From the NCBI GenBank assembly GCA_963922205.1, contig CAWUHX010000294.1:360845-424844 (forward strand): a stretch of DNA of 64,000 nucleotides, in the 5' to 3' direction. Positions 52,591-63,305 of this stretch are shown here, piece by piece. Numbering within the stretch: position 1 is the stretch's first letter; each line of letters starts with the position of its first letter. This stretch comes from Romanomermis culicivorax. Taxonomy: Eukaryota > Nematoda > Enoplea > Mermithida > Mermithidae. Made by a program: the position numbers and the translations under genes. The notes beneath the pieces were generated by a model that saw only the letters and a program-made list of their open reading frames with translations, did not search any database and was not told where the DNA came from.

Positions 52591-52975
52591 GAAACGCCAA
52601 ACAAGGAAAAGCAGGCAATAACTGCTACACTTGAATTAGTTCAAACAGGTTGAAAAAGGCCCCAAGTGGGGTCAGAGGTCGGACAAAAAGAACATGAATT
52701 CATTACATACTTTGCGAAATATTTCATGAATACAGTATGGCGGACAAACAGATGTAATTGAAAATAAATTTTGATTCAAAAGGGGCGCCTGCCACGGCCA
52801 AACGCGCGAGTATTACGATGACCCGCTGGTCGGTTCTTGTACTGCGAGTCCTTCTGCTTGAGAGTCGTCCTGGTATTAGTTTGGCTGTAACCAGGGTTTC
52901 CTAAACAAAGGAACCGGATTAGTAAAAAAGGGGCAGGGAGGTGGGTATGTTAAGTCTTCACTGTTTTTGTTAGTA

Positions 52976-53065
52976 GAATATATATTTCACATTGGCCTGA
53001 ATGCCTAGCAAAATATTCTATTCTACTACACAAAAACAGCTCGACTTAACATATGCCTGTTTAAA
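52976..53065 (-). repeat. DIRS internal complementary region
   Basis: The first half (AATATATATTTCACATTGG ..) is the complement of the right-end extension at 52391-52446. The second half (ATTCTACTACACAAAAACAG ..) is the complement of the left end at about 56495-56531. Such a composite is diagnostic of DIRS elements and templates their circular intermediate. The stretch 52591-52975 shows no clear coding sequence. Confidence 0.75.
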
Positions 53066-53129
53066 GCAAACAGAACAAATACTGTACCTTAGTATAAAAA
53101 ACTGCTTATATAAAAGTCACTCTTTTGTG

Positions 53130-53340
53130 AATGATTGTTTTATTATAGAAGCAAAATAAGGTTTTTGAATTGGGTGACCAGTTGGCACTTATACTGTACA
53201 AATAGCTAATTTAGCTCCAGATATGGTCTGGTATCTTAGACCTTCTTTATCTAGAGATGTTAAATAATTAGCCAAGTCGACTACAGTTGCCTGAATGGGA
53301 TCGACTTTCCGTTCATTACACCAGCAAACCCATTTTTTGA
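53130..53340 (-). pseudogene. tyrosine recombinase, N-terminal core-binding part
   Basis: The minus strand reads ..WVCWCNERKVDPIQATVVDL, ANYLTSLDKEGLRYQTISGA KLA.., the SAM-like region of DIRS-type tyrosine recombinases. The catalytic domain with its R..HxxR..Y residues is not found to the left, so the enzyme is truncated. Confidence 0.65.
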
Positions 53341-53348
53341 GAGCCCAG

Positions 53349-55615
53349 TTATAATGCTTTTTTGTGTGGGCCTATGACTGTAATAAGACATCGGCAGCAT
53401 CCTGCATAGGCCTCGGCTCTGCCAGGGTTCCCCGATATTTTCCACCCTGAAAGATGAAGGATGTCATTCTCAATCAGTGGATACAATCTATCCTCTGAAT
53501 CTGTCAAGATAGAGGAATAGTTGTGGAGAAAAAGTGGAAAATCTGTAGCCAAAGACAGCAATGTTGGCCACCAAATTTGCATTGGCCAGATTGGAGCAAT
53601 CAATACCATCTCAACTTCTTCCTGCATAACTTTTCTCATGACTTTGCTCAGGAGACAGAAAGGGGGGAAGGCATAAAGTGCTCCACAGTTCTGCCAAGAA
53701 AAACTCAAGGCATCTATACACAGAGCATCTGAATCTGGTTTCCAAGAAAAAAAAATATTTAGACATTTGTTGTTCCTATCTGCAAAAAGGTGGGCCCCAT
53801 TTTTCATTTATCAGTGAAAAATGGAAAAGCTAAGTTTCCTGTTGCTTCTATCTGCCTTAGCTCTGGAGGCTTGGTCAGCTTGCACATTTTCACATCCTGG
53901 AAGGTGTACAGCCTGGGGGTTAGGTTTCGGTCCAGGCACCAACTCCAAATTTGTATTAAAAGATTACAAAGAAAACTGTTTTTTGTTCCACTTATTTTGT
54001 TAAGGTAAGCTATGGCTGTAGAGTTATCTGGCATTAATGTTATCAAAACTCCGTGCAAATCTGGGGTGAAGATCTTTAATGCAAAAAATGCTGGCAAAAG
54101 TTCTTTGCAATTAATATGCAGGCATTTTTTATTTTCATTCCATAGACCAGACAAACTTTTGTCATTACAGTAGGCACCCCAGCCAGTATTAGATGCATCA
54201 GAAAAGACAAAGATGACGCTTTTCTCTGGAAGTATTTTTTTTCTGCTCCAACTGGACGATTGTCTGGACTATAGGCCTAATTCATTTTTCGTTTCAGTGA
54301 ACAGAACATGGGGTGCATTGTATAACCCATGAAATTTGAGCACCTCAATCAGACAAGTTTGAAGATGCCTACTATATAAATGTGCTTAAATAATTGCCCG
54401 GCTAACTGAAGTTATGGTTACTAGCAGGTGGGCTAGGTCCCTGACAATAACAAAATTCGCATTAATGAGAACTCTGCATTTGTTTATGATTGACATGAAT
54501 TTGTCATCAGAAATGCTAAACAACATTGAAACTGAGTCCACTAGGAGGCTGAAGAAAGATATTTTCTGGACAGGTGCTGTCTCAGATTTATCTTTGTTTA
54601 TGATCAACCCCAAATTTGTTAGAATATACTAAACTAAGGTGATATCATTTTTCAAGCCTAGGGCAGTTTAGTTCATCAAGAGCATATCATCTAGATATAT
54701 AATGATTCACAGACCCATCTGTCGAACCAGAGAAGCAAAAGGTTTAAGCATTTTTGTAAAAACATGAGGTGCTGAGGCCAGTCCAAATGGTAGACAATTA
54801 AAGTGAAAACATTGTCCTGACCATTCGAAAGATAAGAATTTTTTGTGTTTCTCGGCAATTGGTATAGCAAAATAAGCATCTTTTAGATCATTTTTTGCAA
54901 AAATTGCCTGGTTTCAAAAGGTGCTTTCCATTTTGAAATGTTCATGAATAATGAAATGATTTAAGTGTCAGAGATTATTGACTGGCCTCAAGTCTCTTGT
55001 TTTCTTGGGAACAAAAAAGAGATGAGAAAACCAAATGTCATGTGTATCAGTTGGAGAGATTGAAAAGGGAGAAATGGCTCCTTTCTCTACCAGTGCAATG
55101 GTTTCTTCATTTATCAGTTCTTGATCCTTTGGAAAAAATTCTAATGGTTTAGGCCCAAAATTCTTCCTAGGAGGCCATGTATGAAAATCAAGTGAGAGGC
55201 CAGCAGCAGTGGCTAGGGCCCAAGGGTCAGAAGAAATAAGTTTCCAGTTATGCAAGAAAAACTGTAAACTGCCACTCATTTGATGATTTGGTGTGACACA
55301 AGATAAAAAATGTAAATTTTTCAAATCATACCTGAATATGTCAGATTTGGGATGAAAGTCCTTCCAGTCATCAGATGGAGTTTTGAACCATTTTGGGGGT
55401 CGACTCCAACAGTTCGATGGCCGGCCTAGATTTTGTAAGGCTATGGCTAAGGTTTTATCTTTACGGCCTGGCTCTTTGAGTTTGCTGCAAAGCAAATGTC
55501 CAAAAAGAAGTGGAGTAGCCATTTTGGTCGACGGGTCCAAGCATCCCTTGATGTTCTCGTCGCTAGCCATATTGACGGACGAAATTTTGGTTATAATTTT
55601 AGTATTTATTTCCAA
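53349..55615 (-). pseudogene. DIRS reverse transcriptase and RNase H
   Basis: From right to left: the pre-RT and RT entry (LQFFLHNWKLISSDPWALAT, VEKGAISPFS, FSHLFFVPKKTRDLRPVNNL), the palm (KNDLKDAYFAIPIAEKHKKF, FNCLPFGLASAPHVFTKMLK), an intact YLDDM motif at about 54687-54704, the thumb (INKDKSETAPVQKISF), then RNase H (HINCKELLPAFFALK, PDNSTAIAYLNK) and its DIRS-specific tail (FFSWKPDSDALCIDALSFSW, YAFPPFCLL, VLIAPIWPMQIWWPTLL). Several in-frame stops (for instance before the YLDD block) and register changes split it. The assignment to DIRS rather than gypsy or Pao rests on the WKPD..DALS and IAPIWP blocks. Confidence 0.85.
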
Positions 55616-55639
55616 AATGTTAAAATTTTGAAACGTCTG

Positions 55640-56432
55640 TCAACCGTAATGTTGTGTAACACCAAAGAAAAATGGTGTAAACTGGCCTACTGCCTTCTGG
55701 ACATGGGACAAATTGCCACTACTTTTCTCAATTTCATTCAGAATGGCCATTAAAGGGAAGGCACATTCTAATAAGGCCTGGTTAACATTATGAAGATGCT
55801 TATCTTTATGTACTGGCCATTTGTTGGCCCATTCCAGGAAGAGACATAAATCATCATCAATAGCTGAAGCAATGGCCACGTTGCAATCGGGGATTGCCAT
55901 TTGGGCTTAAGGCTCCTTGTGTGCCTTAGTTTCCTCGAAGCATGTCGATAGTTCCCGAGTGGCTATCAGCTTGGTTTTCGGCTGAAGAGATAAACCTTGA
56001 CGTTTGACCAAGGGGTCATCAAAAAACTGGCATTACCACCTGTGGGTCATTCAATGCTGGAGCATCATCCGCTGGTGTATCATCAATGACTGATGAGCCA
56101 GGACTGCTTGAGCGATGGGGTTCCCTAGTAGAGGAAAAGCTCTTGTTGCTGAGGGAACTACCATTGCTGGCTACGCTTCTGTCTCCATCATCATCTAAAT
56201 CGCCTACAGACATTTTAGCCCTGTGGCTATGAATATGGGAAACTGCCTCAGTGTCCAAAGCTTTGTCAGCAATGAGGTATAATTTGATCGAATCATCCAA
56301 TGATTTCAAAGAAGTTCTCAAAATCTTTGACACAATAGACATAGTGTCAGAAAAAAACAAAAACAATAATAAGAGTGACCACAAACTAAGACTCCGAGTG
56401 AATACTGAATGGTCACCAAGATCAGAGATCAA
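55640..56432 (-). pseudogene. gag-like region of the DIRS element
   Basis: Two minus-strand frames (56019-56432 and 55640-55900) precede RT. The first has an acidic/Ser-rich tract (KMSVGDLDDDGDRSVASNGS) after a helical start. The second (LCLFLEWANKWPVHKDKHLH) continues as a hydrophilic gag-like chain. The position before RT supports gag; no zinc knuckle is seen. Confidence 0.5.
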
Positions 56433-56531
56433 AGCAAGCTAAAACCACCCTTTTTAGCTTTTAACTGAGCTCATTGGCTTATAGTTTGAGTGAATAAGCA
56501 TATGTTTCGAGCTGTTTTTGTGTAGTAGAAT

Positions 56532-57764
56532 TAACTTATAATGCCTGGAGTGAAAATTTATGATACTTTACCGTAATTATATCCACACCCTCCCACTTCA
56601 CATCTGAAATTTTTTCAATAAGTTATCAGTGCACTCAAAATATGCAAATGTGTGAAATTTTGAAACGCAAATAGTAAACATACATGGCCCTCAAATTTTT
56701 CGATTTTTGTGTATTTCGAAAGACCCTTTTTTCTTCTGTAAGAAGCATGCAAAAATTTCGTGGGACTTCTACTTCCCGAAGAGATAATCAACCATGAAGA
56801 TAAGTAATGATGTCATCCTCCAAGCATTAAAACAAAGTTGTGTTCAAGTAGTGTGCCTCTCGAAATTTTATTGTCAGAGCTTGGAGTGCCTCCAGTAATT
56901 CTCATTTTACTGATAATGTCTGGTGGATGCTCTTGTGATGTATCAAAATCAACAACGTCACCTGATTCTTTTTATGTTGATACTTTATTGTTTCAATCAT
57001 TTTTCAATTTTATGATTGTCTGTTCCATTTGTGCTTCATCATGCATTTGTTTCAGCTACAGTATGCCCGATAAACATGAGTTCCTTCGAAGAGCACTCCT
57101 TGCTCACAGCTATTTTGGGTCACATTACATGCGATCTATGTCAACAAACTGAGTGTCGCTCTTCTTGATGCAAACAAATAGGTGTGGGAACTTTTGCTAA
57201 AAGAGATTCATATGTTTAGCACAGGTACTAAGTCGGCCCCAATGCTAAACATATTCAAACAGGGTAAGTGCCTATGTGCACACGGGCCCTGTTTGGCCGA
57301 GAAAATTCTGCAGGATTCAGCCTGGGCATCATCAACTCTGCCCCAATCTTACTGTAGACATCAAGTGCTTATAATCACATGTTGCACTATGTTATCATCT
57401 ATTTTTGGACTCCAGTGCTTTTCCCTTCGGTTTTAGCCTCTCTTATGCTTGTCTTATTTGCCTTTGGTTTGTCTTCATGCTCATCCTTGTCTGTCTCATC
57501 TTTATGTTTGTTCACACTCCGCATCGCATCTCCATTTGCATATTTTTGGTACCTGTCATCTCTGCACCATTCCTCATTTATTGTTAGCCAATCCTTCCTG
57601 TCGGTTGTCACACAAATAAAGTTGTCTACCATATGTTGGTTTAGATGTTCCTTATCTGATTCCCATCTGAAGTTAGCTGATCCCCGGATCCGGCTCCACC
57701 GTCCTCTGTGACCCCTGTTTCCACCCAAACATTACTGTAGCTGCTTCCCCTGGGGGACTAGGTA
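56532..57764. other. unassigned; hydrophilic minus frame
   Basis: 57399-57728 (minus) is a 109-codon, Lys/Asp-rich frame (.. WCRDDRYQKYANGDAMRSVN ..) whose plus-strand mirror is also open. It resembles a decayed retroelement gag in composition only. The rest has no supported feature. Confidence 0.25.
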
Positions 57765-59060
57765 TGAGGGTTGTCCCATAAGTCCTTAGCTTTTTTTGAG
57801 CTGATTGATAATCATACACTTTTAAATATTATTTTGTGTTATGCACCATATGTCGTGAGTACATATAAAATTTCATTCATTTTGCCTTTATCTTTTAGGG
57901 AAAACTTGAAGTTTAATAATCCTTATTCTTAATTATGTCTGAAAATTTGAATATTGAACAATGTTGTGTCATTCCTTATTGGGTGCAGCAGGATGTCAAA
58001 GCATCCTAAATTCATCAAAAGTTGGTGGATGTTTATGGTGCTAATGCCCTTGGATTCAGCACTGTTAAGCATTTGATAGCGTTGTTCAAGACCGGGAGGA
58101 AATTGTTTCAAGATGACTCATGACAGGGTGCCCTGAAAGATGTGTCTACCCCAGAAAACATTGAAGCCATTAGACAACTGGTGGAAACCAATCAGTGAAT
58201 CAAGGTGCACCAAATAGCTGAGACTTTAGGCATGTCAGTGTCTACTATCGATCGAATTTTTAAGGAAGAACTCTTGCTGTCCAAAGTTTGTGCCTTTTGA
58301 ATCCCAAAACTTTTGACTCCAGAGCAGAAGCACATCCCGGAAACTTTGAGTTTGGCCCTGTATCACCAATTCAAAGATGATGAGGGAAATTTTATCAATA
58401 GATTCATAATAGGGGACAAGTCATGGGCTTACTATTACAACCCAGGAACAAAACAGCAGTTGATGCAGTGGATACCCAAGGGTGGTCGACTGCTGTTGAA
58501 AGCAAAGGTCTGCAAGTCAGCTGGGAGGTCATGGTTACCGTTTTGTGGGATGTTAAAGGCCCATTGTTGATAAATTTCCTGCCACCAAAGACAACAATCA
58601 CTGGTCAATATTATGCTAATTTGTTGGTCAAACTATGCGGTGCATCAAAGAGAAAAGAAGGAGAAAGTTGACCAAAGGTATCCTTTTGTTACATGACAAT
58701 GCGCCGGTTCACAAATCGAAGGTTGCCCAAGACCCCCTGTCTCAGTGCAACTTCAAGGAGCTCAATCATCCACCCTATTGGCCAGACTTGGCCCCCACCA
58801 ACTTCTACCTATTTAGAAATATGAAGCAGTTCCTCAAGAGAAAAAGATTTGCCTGTGATGATGAAGTGATAGGTGAAGCTAGAATGTGGTTGCATACCCA
58901 ACGTTTAACCTTCTGGATGACAGGTGTAGAAATGTGTAAGAGATGTTGGCTTACGTGTCATAATATGAATGGTGATAATATCGAAAAAATAAAATGTCCG
59001 CTCACTTCTAGCATTTATCATTTCAAAAAAAGCTATGGACTTATGGGACAAGTTTCCAGG
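57765..59060 (+). mobile_element. mariner-type transposon
   Basis: The terminal repeats share TTGTCCCATAAGTCC and AGCTTTTTTTGA (57771-57800 against 59020-59055 inverted). TA stands outside both ends (57763-57764, 59061-59062). The length of about 1.3 kb is normal for mariner. The transposase inside is broken. Confidence 0.88.
57935..59010 (+). pseudogene. mariner transposase, broken
   Basis: Starts MSENLNIEQCCVIPYW and has stops after QDVKAS (58007-58009), FQDDS, VETNQ and KVCAF, then a register change between about 58500 and 58640. The HTH (VHQIAETLGMSVSTIDRIF) and catalytic parts are recognisable: IIGDKSWAYYYNPGTKQQ with the first Asp, LLLHDNAPVHKS with the second, and HPPYWPDLAPTNFYLFRNMK. 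At the position of the third Asp of the mariner D34D triad (34 residues between) there is Asn. A normal mariner protein is about 345 residues. Confidence 0.88.
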
Positions 59061-59131
59061 TATATTAGTGCTAGAGGATAGTTAAGGGTATTCCCCTCTA
59101 AGCAGGTTCTCCTCCCTAGCTTTTCCCCTAT

Positions 59132-59367
59132 AGTCTGTTTTTTGTGAAAAGCTTCTAAATAATGAAAGGGGAAAGGAAGTATTATTTCAGTTTGCCACGA
59201 TTTTCTGGTAAACCATGTAGGACTGGAGATTTGTGGGCATACTTATCAAACCTTTAACAATTTTTAGAGTGAAAGATTTTATAGCAAGAGCCCTATGTAA
59301 GCGATTTTGACTACAGTACTGATTTGTGTCACTTTTCTATTTGGAAGCATTTTATAAAAAACAGGCT
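59132..59367. mobile_element. small inverted-repeat element T, copy 2
   Basis: Ends AGTCTGTTTTTTGTGAAAAG and ..TTTTATAAAAAACAGGCT are inverted repeats, with GCTTCTAAATA against TATTTGGAAGC inside. Sister of 52143-52384. Confidence 0.65.
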
Positions 59368-59369
59368 AA

Positions 59370-59620
59370 CCAACAACACCCCCTGAGGTTGGGTCAAAAG
59401 GGATCCTTTGGTTAACAATCGGGATCCCATCCCTCAGGTCATCTCATGGGTGGCCCTATCTATCATTCACACTGACTGGACTAATATTATTCACCCCTAA
59501 TCTGGTGGCGTTGTCCTTACCCTACAGTGATAACCCCAGAGCAGCACGACAGTACCTATAGTTTCTTCTATAGCCAGTACTGACCAGGTTAGGTAGATGA
59601 TGGGAAAGCCCACACCTTAG
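59370..59620 (-). repeat. dispersed repeat S, copy 2
   Basis: Reverse complement resembles 14590-14830, including the CTGGCTATAG and GGACAACGCC blocks. Confidence 0.5.
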
Positions 59621-60485
59621 TGCCAGGCCTCAGGGTCCCAGTTTAGATGTCATCACATGGCATCTATTCAAGGTGACATGGCCATTCCACTTGATGTGAC
59701 ATGGCCAAGTTGCATTCTGGGGACATGACCATGAAGGGCCAATTTCTCATCTAGGTGACACTCATTAAAATTAAAATATTGCTATGTAATATTTATAAGC
59801 AAAAAAATAATTGCATTCATTCATGGTGGTGTACTGTCAGAGGCTGTCAACCCCCCATCGCCTAGAAGTCATGACAGATAGCCAGGCGGGGTCAAGCTCC
59901 ATGCCACTCATCTATGTACCCACCAAACAACAAAAATATGGTATGTATGTAGATGAGAGGGGTTTTCTTAAGAAAGCTTGATTCTTAATCACGGTTCCCA
60001 AGCTTTAATGGTGCTCTTTATCCAGAATCCCAGTCTGACATGTGTAGAGTATCCTAAAAGCCTGCCTTAATAATTTTCATTTGGCATAGAAAAAACATTG
60101 GATGCCATGTCCTTACCCAATACAACAACCCTTAGAAGTCACAATCGGATTTAGAAATCGAATGATAACATATTGTTCCGGAATGTAGCAAATATCCTTT
60201 GTGACAGGCCACTATAATGAAGTAGATGGACCTGAAGCATAAAGTTGATCAATATGTCGTGCTCTTCAATAGACATTGCACATGAGTTGCCAACTCACCA
60301 TTTACCATCAAATACGAACTAAAAATTTACCAGGCTACTGATCAGGTTGCACTTTACTATGACTAGGTACAGAGCTCGAGGTCACATCAACAATAAACCA
60401 CCAGTCATCATTTGGCTGTCACCGATTTTGTTAACTTCTATTGGCTACCTCAATCCCTACAACAGTAGTTGATATTCAAAAGTTT
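59621..60485. other. no gene recognised
   Basis: Moderate GC, no frame above background. 59655-59740 contains a short repeated GACATGGCCA word (three times). Confidence 0.4.
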
Positions 60486-60662
60486 CAACACTTGAGCTCC
60501 AGCTGAGCTGCAGCTTAAGCTGTATCTTAATTCCGTGTGTTATAGCATTGCCGTTAAGTTGTAGTTCGCTGTAGCTAATTCATACACACAAAACCTGTTG
60601 GGAAAGACTACATTATAACATACAGAGTTGAGCTACAGCTGGAGCTTAGGTCTAATTTACAA
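60486..60662. mobile_element. AGCTCCAGCTG hairpin element W
   Basis: The left TTGAGCTCCAGCTGAGCTG .. and right ..GAGCTACAGCTGGAGCTTAG are imperfect inverted repeats of about 55 bp, continuing inward through TGTGTTATAGC against ATTATAACATAC. Length about 175 bp. Probable MITE; duplication not determined. Confidence 0.6.
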
Positions 60663-62702
60663 AACGATCCCTGGTTCGTGTGGGGCCTGCTTGGCAGCTT
60701 GTAGCTGATAGTCTCTCTCTTAATCAACATCCAAGACAGTCTTTTCTCATCGTTCCAAAAAAATTCAGGTTATAAAATCCATCTCATAATGACTATTTAA
60801 GAATCAAGAACATTATATCCAATAGGAATGTCATGTTTTTGTCTATTCTACATTTGAATTTTTGAGTAAGTCAGGCTTAGGAAAAGCCCAATGAAAGCCT
60901 GAGAACCTTGATGTAGAACCAACTTGAAGGCTTGGGGAGCCTCCCAAAAAAAGCCCCACTTATCAACTTGCCATGATATTTTGTTGTGTGGTAAGTAAAT
61001 AGATGAATGACCCGTGGCTGAATCTCGCCTGATTATCTGGTGGACAGCATAGAAATTCTGCTGGAGATCAGCCAGGGCAGGGAGCCGGATAGAAATTGCC
61101 GTTCTTGATAACGAAAAGAAAAGGTCTTCATCCAAGCAGCATATTATTTATTCATTAGTCAAATATATGAAATCATTTGAATGAACAGCACTTCTTAAAA
61201 TTTTAATGTTACTTCTTTGGGTAAGCATTATTTTCATTTTAATAATGAATTTCTCCTATCTCGCTCATTTTTATTCGTCATCTTCTCAATGTCATTGCTG
61301 GGGGAGATCAAATCTGCTGAGGGTCAGCAAGAATCTGCTGAAGGTCAATCAAAATCTGCTGGATGGGCTAAATACCCCTAAATCCCCCCACGTGCATGTA
61401 TGCCTCTAAGCGATGGAATTACCAGCGTGTGACATGGAGCTCTGATAATAAAATTCTGAGAGGCTGTACTTGAAAACGAAGTTGTTTTTATGCTTGGTCA
61501 GGAAGTAGAAGTCCTACAAAATTTTTCCACGTTTCTTACTGAAGAAAAAACGATCTTTCGGAACAAGTGGAAAATTAAGCGAATCAAAATTAAAGGAAAT
61601 GGAAAATTAAAGGGAAGCTTAAGAGTTCATACATTTGTATATTTTGAATTTTGTCACAAATTCAACCCTATCTGGCGCATTGATTACTTATCAGCGAAGC
61701 CCAAAATTTTCAGACATGAAGTGAGCTACGACGAAGTATCGTAAATTTTCACTTCACATGTCATAGTCATGAGCACTCTAGTCGGTGCCATGCATTATCA
61801 ACCATTCGATCTCCTGACACCGTTTTGTCGAAAAACTATGCAATGTACAGTTTTCTAAACAACGTAGCTGGAATTGACCAAAAAGGTGTTTAAGGCTGCA
61901 AACTTTTGAATCGCAAGTTAGATTTTCAGGATGACAGTGTGGCCCGAAAATCGGCAATTTATCAAGTTGGAAGTTCTTGTCCACCAAAAATCCCATCGCT
62001 TCCGCTGTTTCGGGAATCGGACGGAAAGATTTTACCGAAGTTATTTTCGGACATCGAATAACATGCATACAAAATATGATTAATCTGAGATGGTCGAGCG
62101 GGGACCCCTGGACCACTTGGCGTGGAATGACTCTGCTGGACGGCCGAGCGCAAAGAAAGTTGGCGGGTAAATTTTGTCTGAAGATGTTTACTCCTGGCTA
62201 CATTAAAATTTTGCGAAATGCAAATCAGACTTTCACTGATGCTTCTTCGTCGTCGAAACTTGTTTTTTCGATAAATTTTCCGTCGCGGCACTTGTTCCTT
62301 GCGACTTCTTGCTCGACGGTTGCATGCGTGCGGGCGTTTCAGTCATCTCGGCGAAGCTGCTCAAATCGCGTTTCGATTCTTCGAAAAAGGTGCCCAATCC
62401 CTCAACCTTAAGATTCCTCTCGTGGATGACGAATGTATCCCTAAAAAGAGGCTGGGCAACATTCAAACGAATAACTAATTCGACATGATGGAATTCTGTG
62501 GAAACTTTAAAACAAGGTACTTATTTTTCCGTTTAAAGTTTAATAATATTTTTTCATGTCCAGAGTGGATCAGTATGGTCACATCTCTTTTTCAGGGCCT
62601 CACGCTTTCATTAAAACCAAATCGATTGAAATTTTTTTTTGTCGAAAAAATGTAAGATGCAGAGCGCTACAGTCTGGTCTCTCATGATTGAAACAAGTTT
62701 TC
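60663..62702. other. unassigned; includes repeat R copy 2 (61778-62080)
   Basis: 61778-62080 is the inverted copy of 51833-52130. GATCTGCTGA.GGTCA-like words recur at 61310-61365. A frame at 61490-61744 and its neighbours at 61977-62411 (plus) are open but not recognised. No splice-supported model could be built. Confidence 0.35.
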
Positions 62703-63305
62703 CTAGATTTCCTTCAAGGCTAACAGGAAATGAAAATCGCCCGCCCGTCTTCCATTTCGGACCAAGCTGTAAAATCCTAAACACCTGTTTTCGGCATTAA
62801 ATCCATAATACGCCGTTTCAGTGACAGGCTGTAGACCAAAATATAATTCTAAATCATTCAAAAAAGTACTCCTATCGCTCTTTGATTTTCCAATATCGCT
62901 CAAATCGGCCCACGACGACGAAAACCGACAGTCACTCTTGACGGGGCAAACGCCGAAAGATCCCTTAAATACTTCATTCGGGCTACATTTCGTCGTTTTG
63001 AAGACGAAAATCAATAGATAATGCCTGAATTCGCAGCCGACGCAAGCTAAAATCGAATTCTTCAAAATTAGACGTCTTTTGTTCAATTTAAAACGCTTTC
63101 TGATTAAACGAATGATCAATAAACTTTCGTAAACGATGAAAATTGATAGTAATACGAAGAATAACGTTAGTACACTCTGAAAGTTAGAAATTACGCGGCA
63201 AAGTAACATTTTAGTGTGCTCGACTGAAATTTTTATAGCGATCAATGCAACATTACACTGAGCATATACAGTAACGTAACATTTATATGATAACACGAGG
63301 GTCAT
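62703..63305 (-). CDS. unidentified membrane-anchored protein, possible host exon
   Basis: A 200-codon frame, probably starting at the Met near 63209 (MLLCRVISNFQS). It has a transmembrane helix (VLTLFFVLLSIFIVYESLLI), a basic stretch (RLIRKRFKLNKRRL) and a soluble part ending FGLQPVTETAYYGFNAENRC, LGFYSLVRNGRRAGDFHFLL. The end weakly recalls the N-terminal region of invertebrate PEP-synthase-like (YvkC/rifampicin phosphotransferase-like) proteins, where a 'G...G..L....R...R..D' pattern is common. That is a memory-based impression, not evidence. No downstream exon was found. 63306-64000 shows no firm feature. Confidence 0.35.
   Translation of the reverse strand: MTLVLSYKCYVTVYAQCNVALIAIKISVEHTKMLLCRVISNFQSVLTLFFVLLSIFIVYESLLIIRLIRKRFKLNKRRLILKNSILACVGCEFRHYLLIFVFKTTKCSPNEVFKGSFGVCPVKSDCRFSSSWADLSDIGKSKSDRSTFLNDLELYFGLQPVTETAYYGFNAENRCLGFYSLVRNGRRAGDFHFLLALKEI

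Larger units (their letters stand above)
52391..56531 (-). mobile_element. DIRS-type tyrosine-recombinase retroelement, decayed
   Basis: Inverted terminal repeats lie at about 52450-52585 and 56390-56505 (for example ACATATGCTTATTCACTC against its complement, and GACCATTCAGTATTCA). An internal complementary region at 52976-53065 joins the complements of both extreme ends. Minus-strand coding order is gag-like, RT, RNase H, then the start of a tyrosine recombinase. DIRS elements integrate by tyrosine recombinase, make no target duplication, and none is seen. Many stops and register changes make this copy inactive. Confidence 0.85.

Noticed and set aside
53349-55615. Considered as gypsy or BEL/Pao pol
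   Set aside because: The WKPD/DALS and IAPIWP blocks, the inverted termini and the internal complementary region fit DIRS instead.
57379-57711. 110-codon plus frame
   Set aside because: It mirrors the more protein-like minus frame at 57399-57728 and is rich in Ser/Leu/Phe as expected from an antisense shadow.
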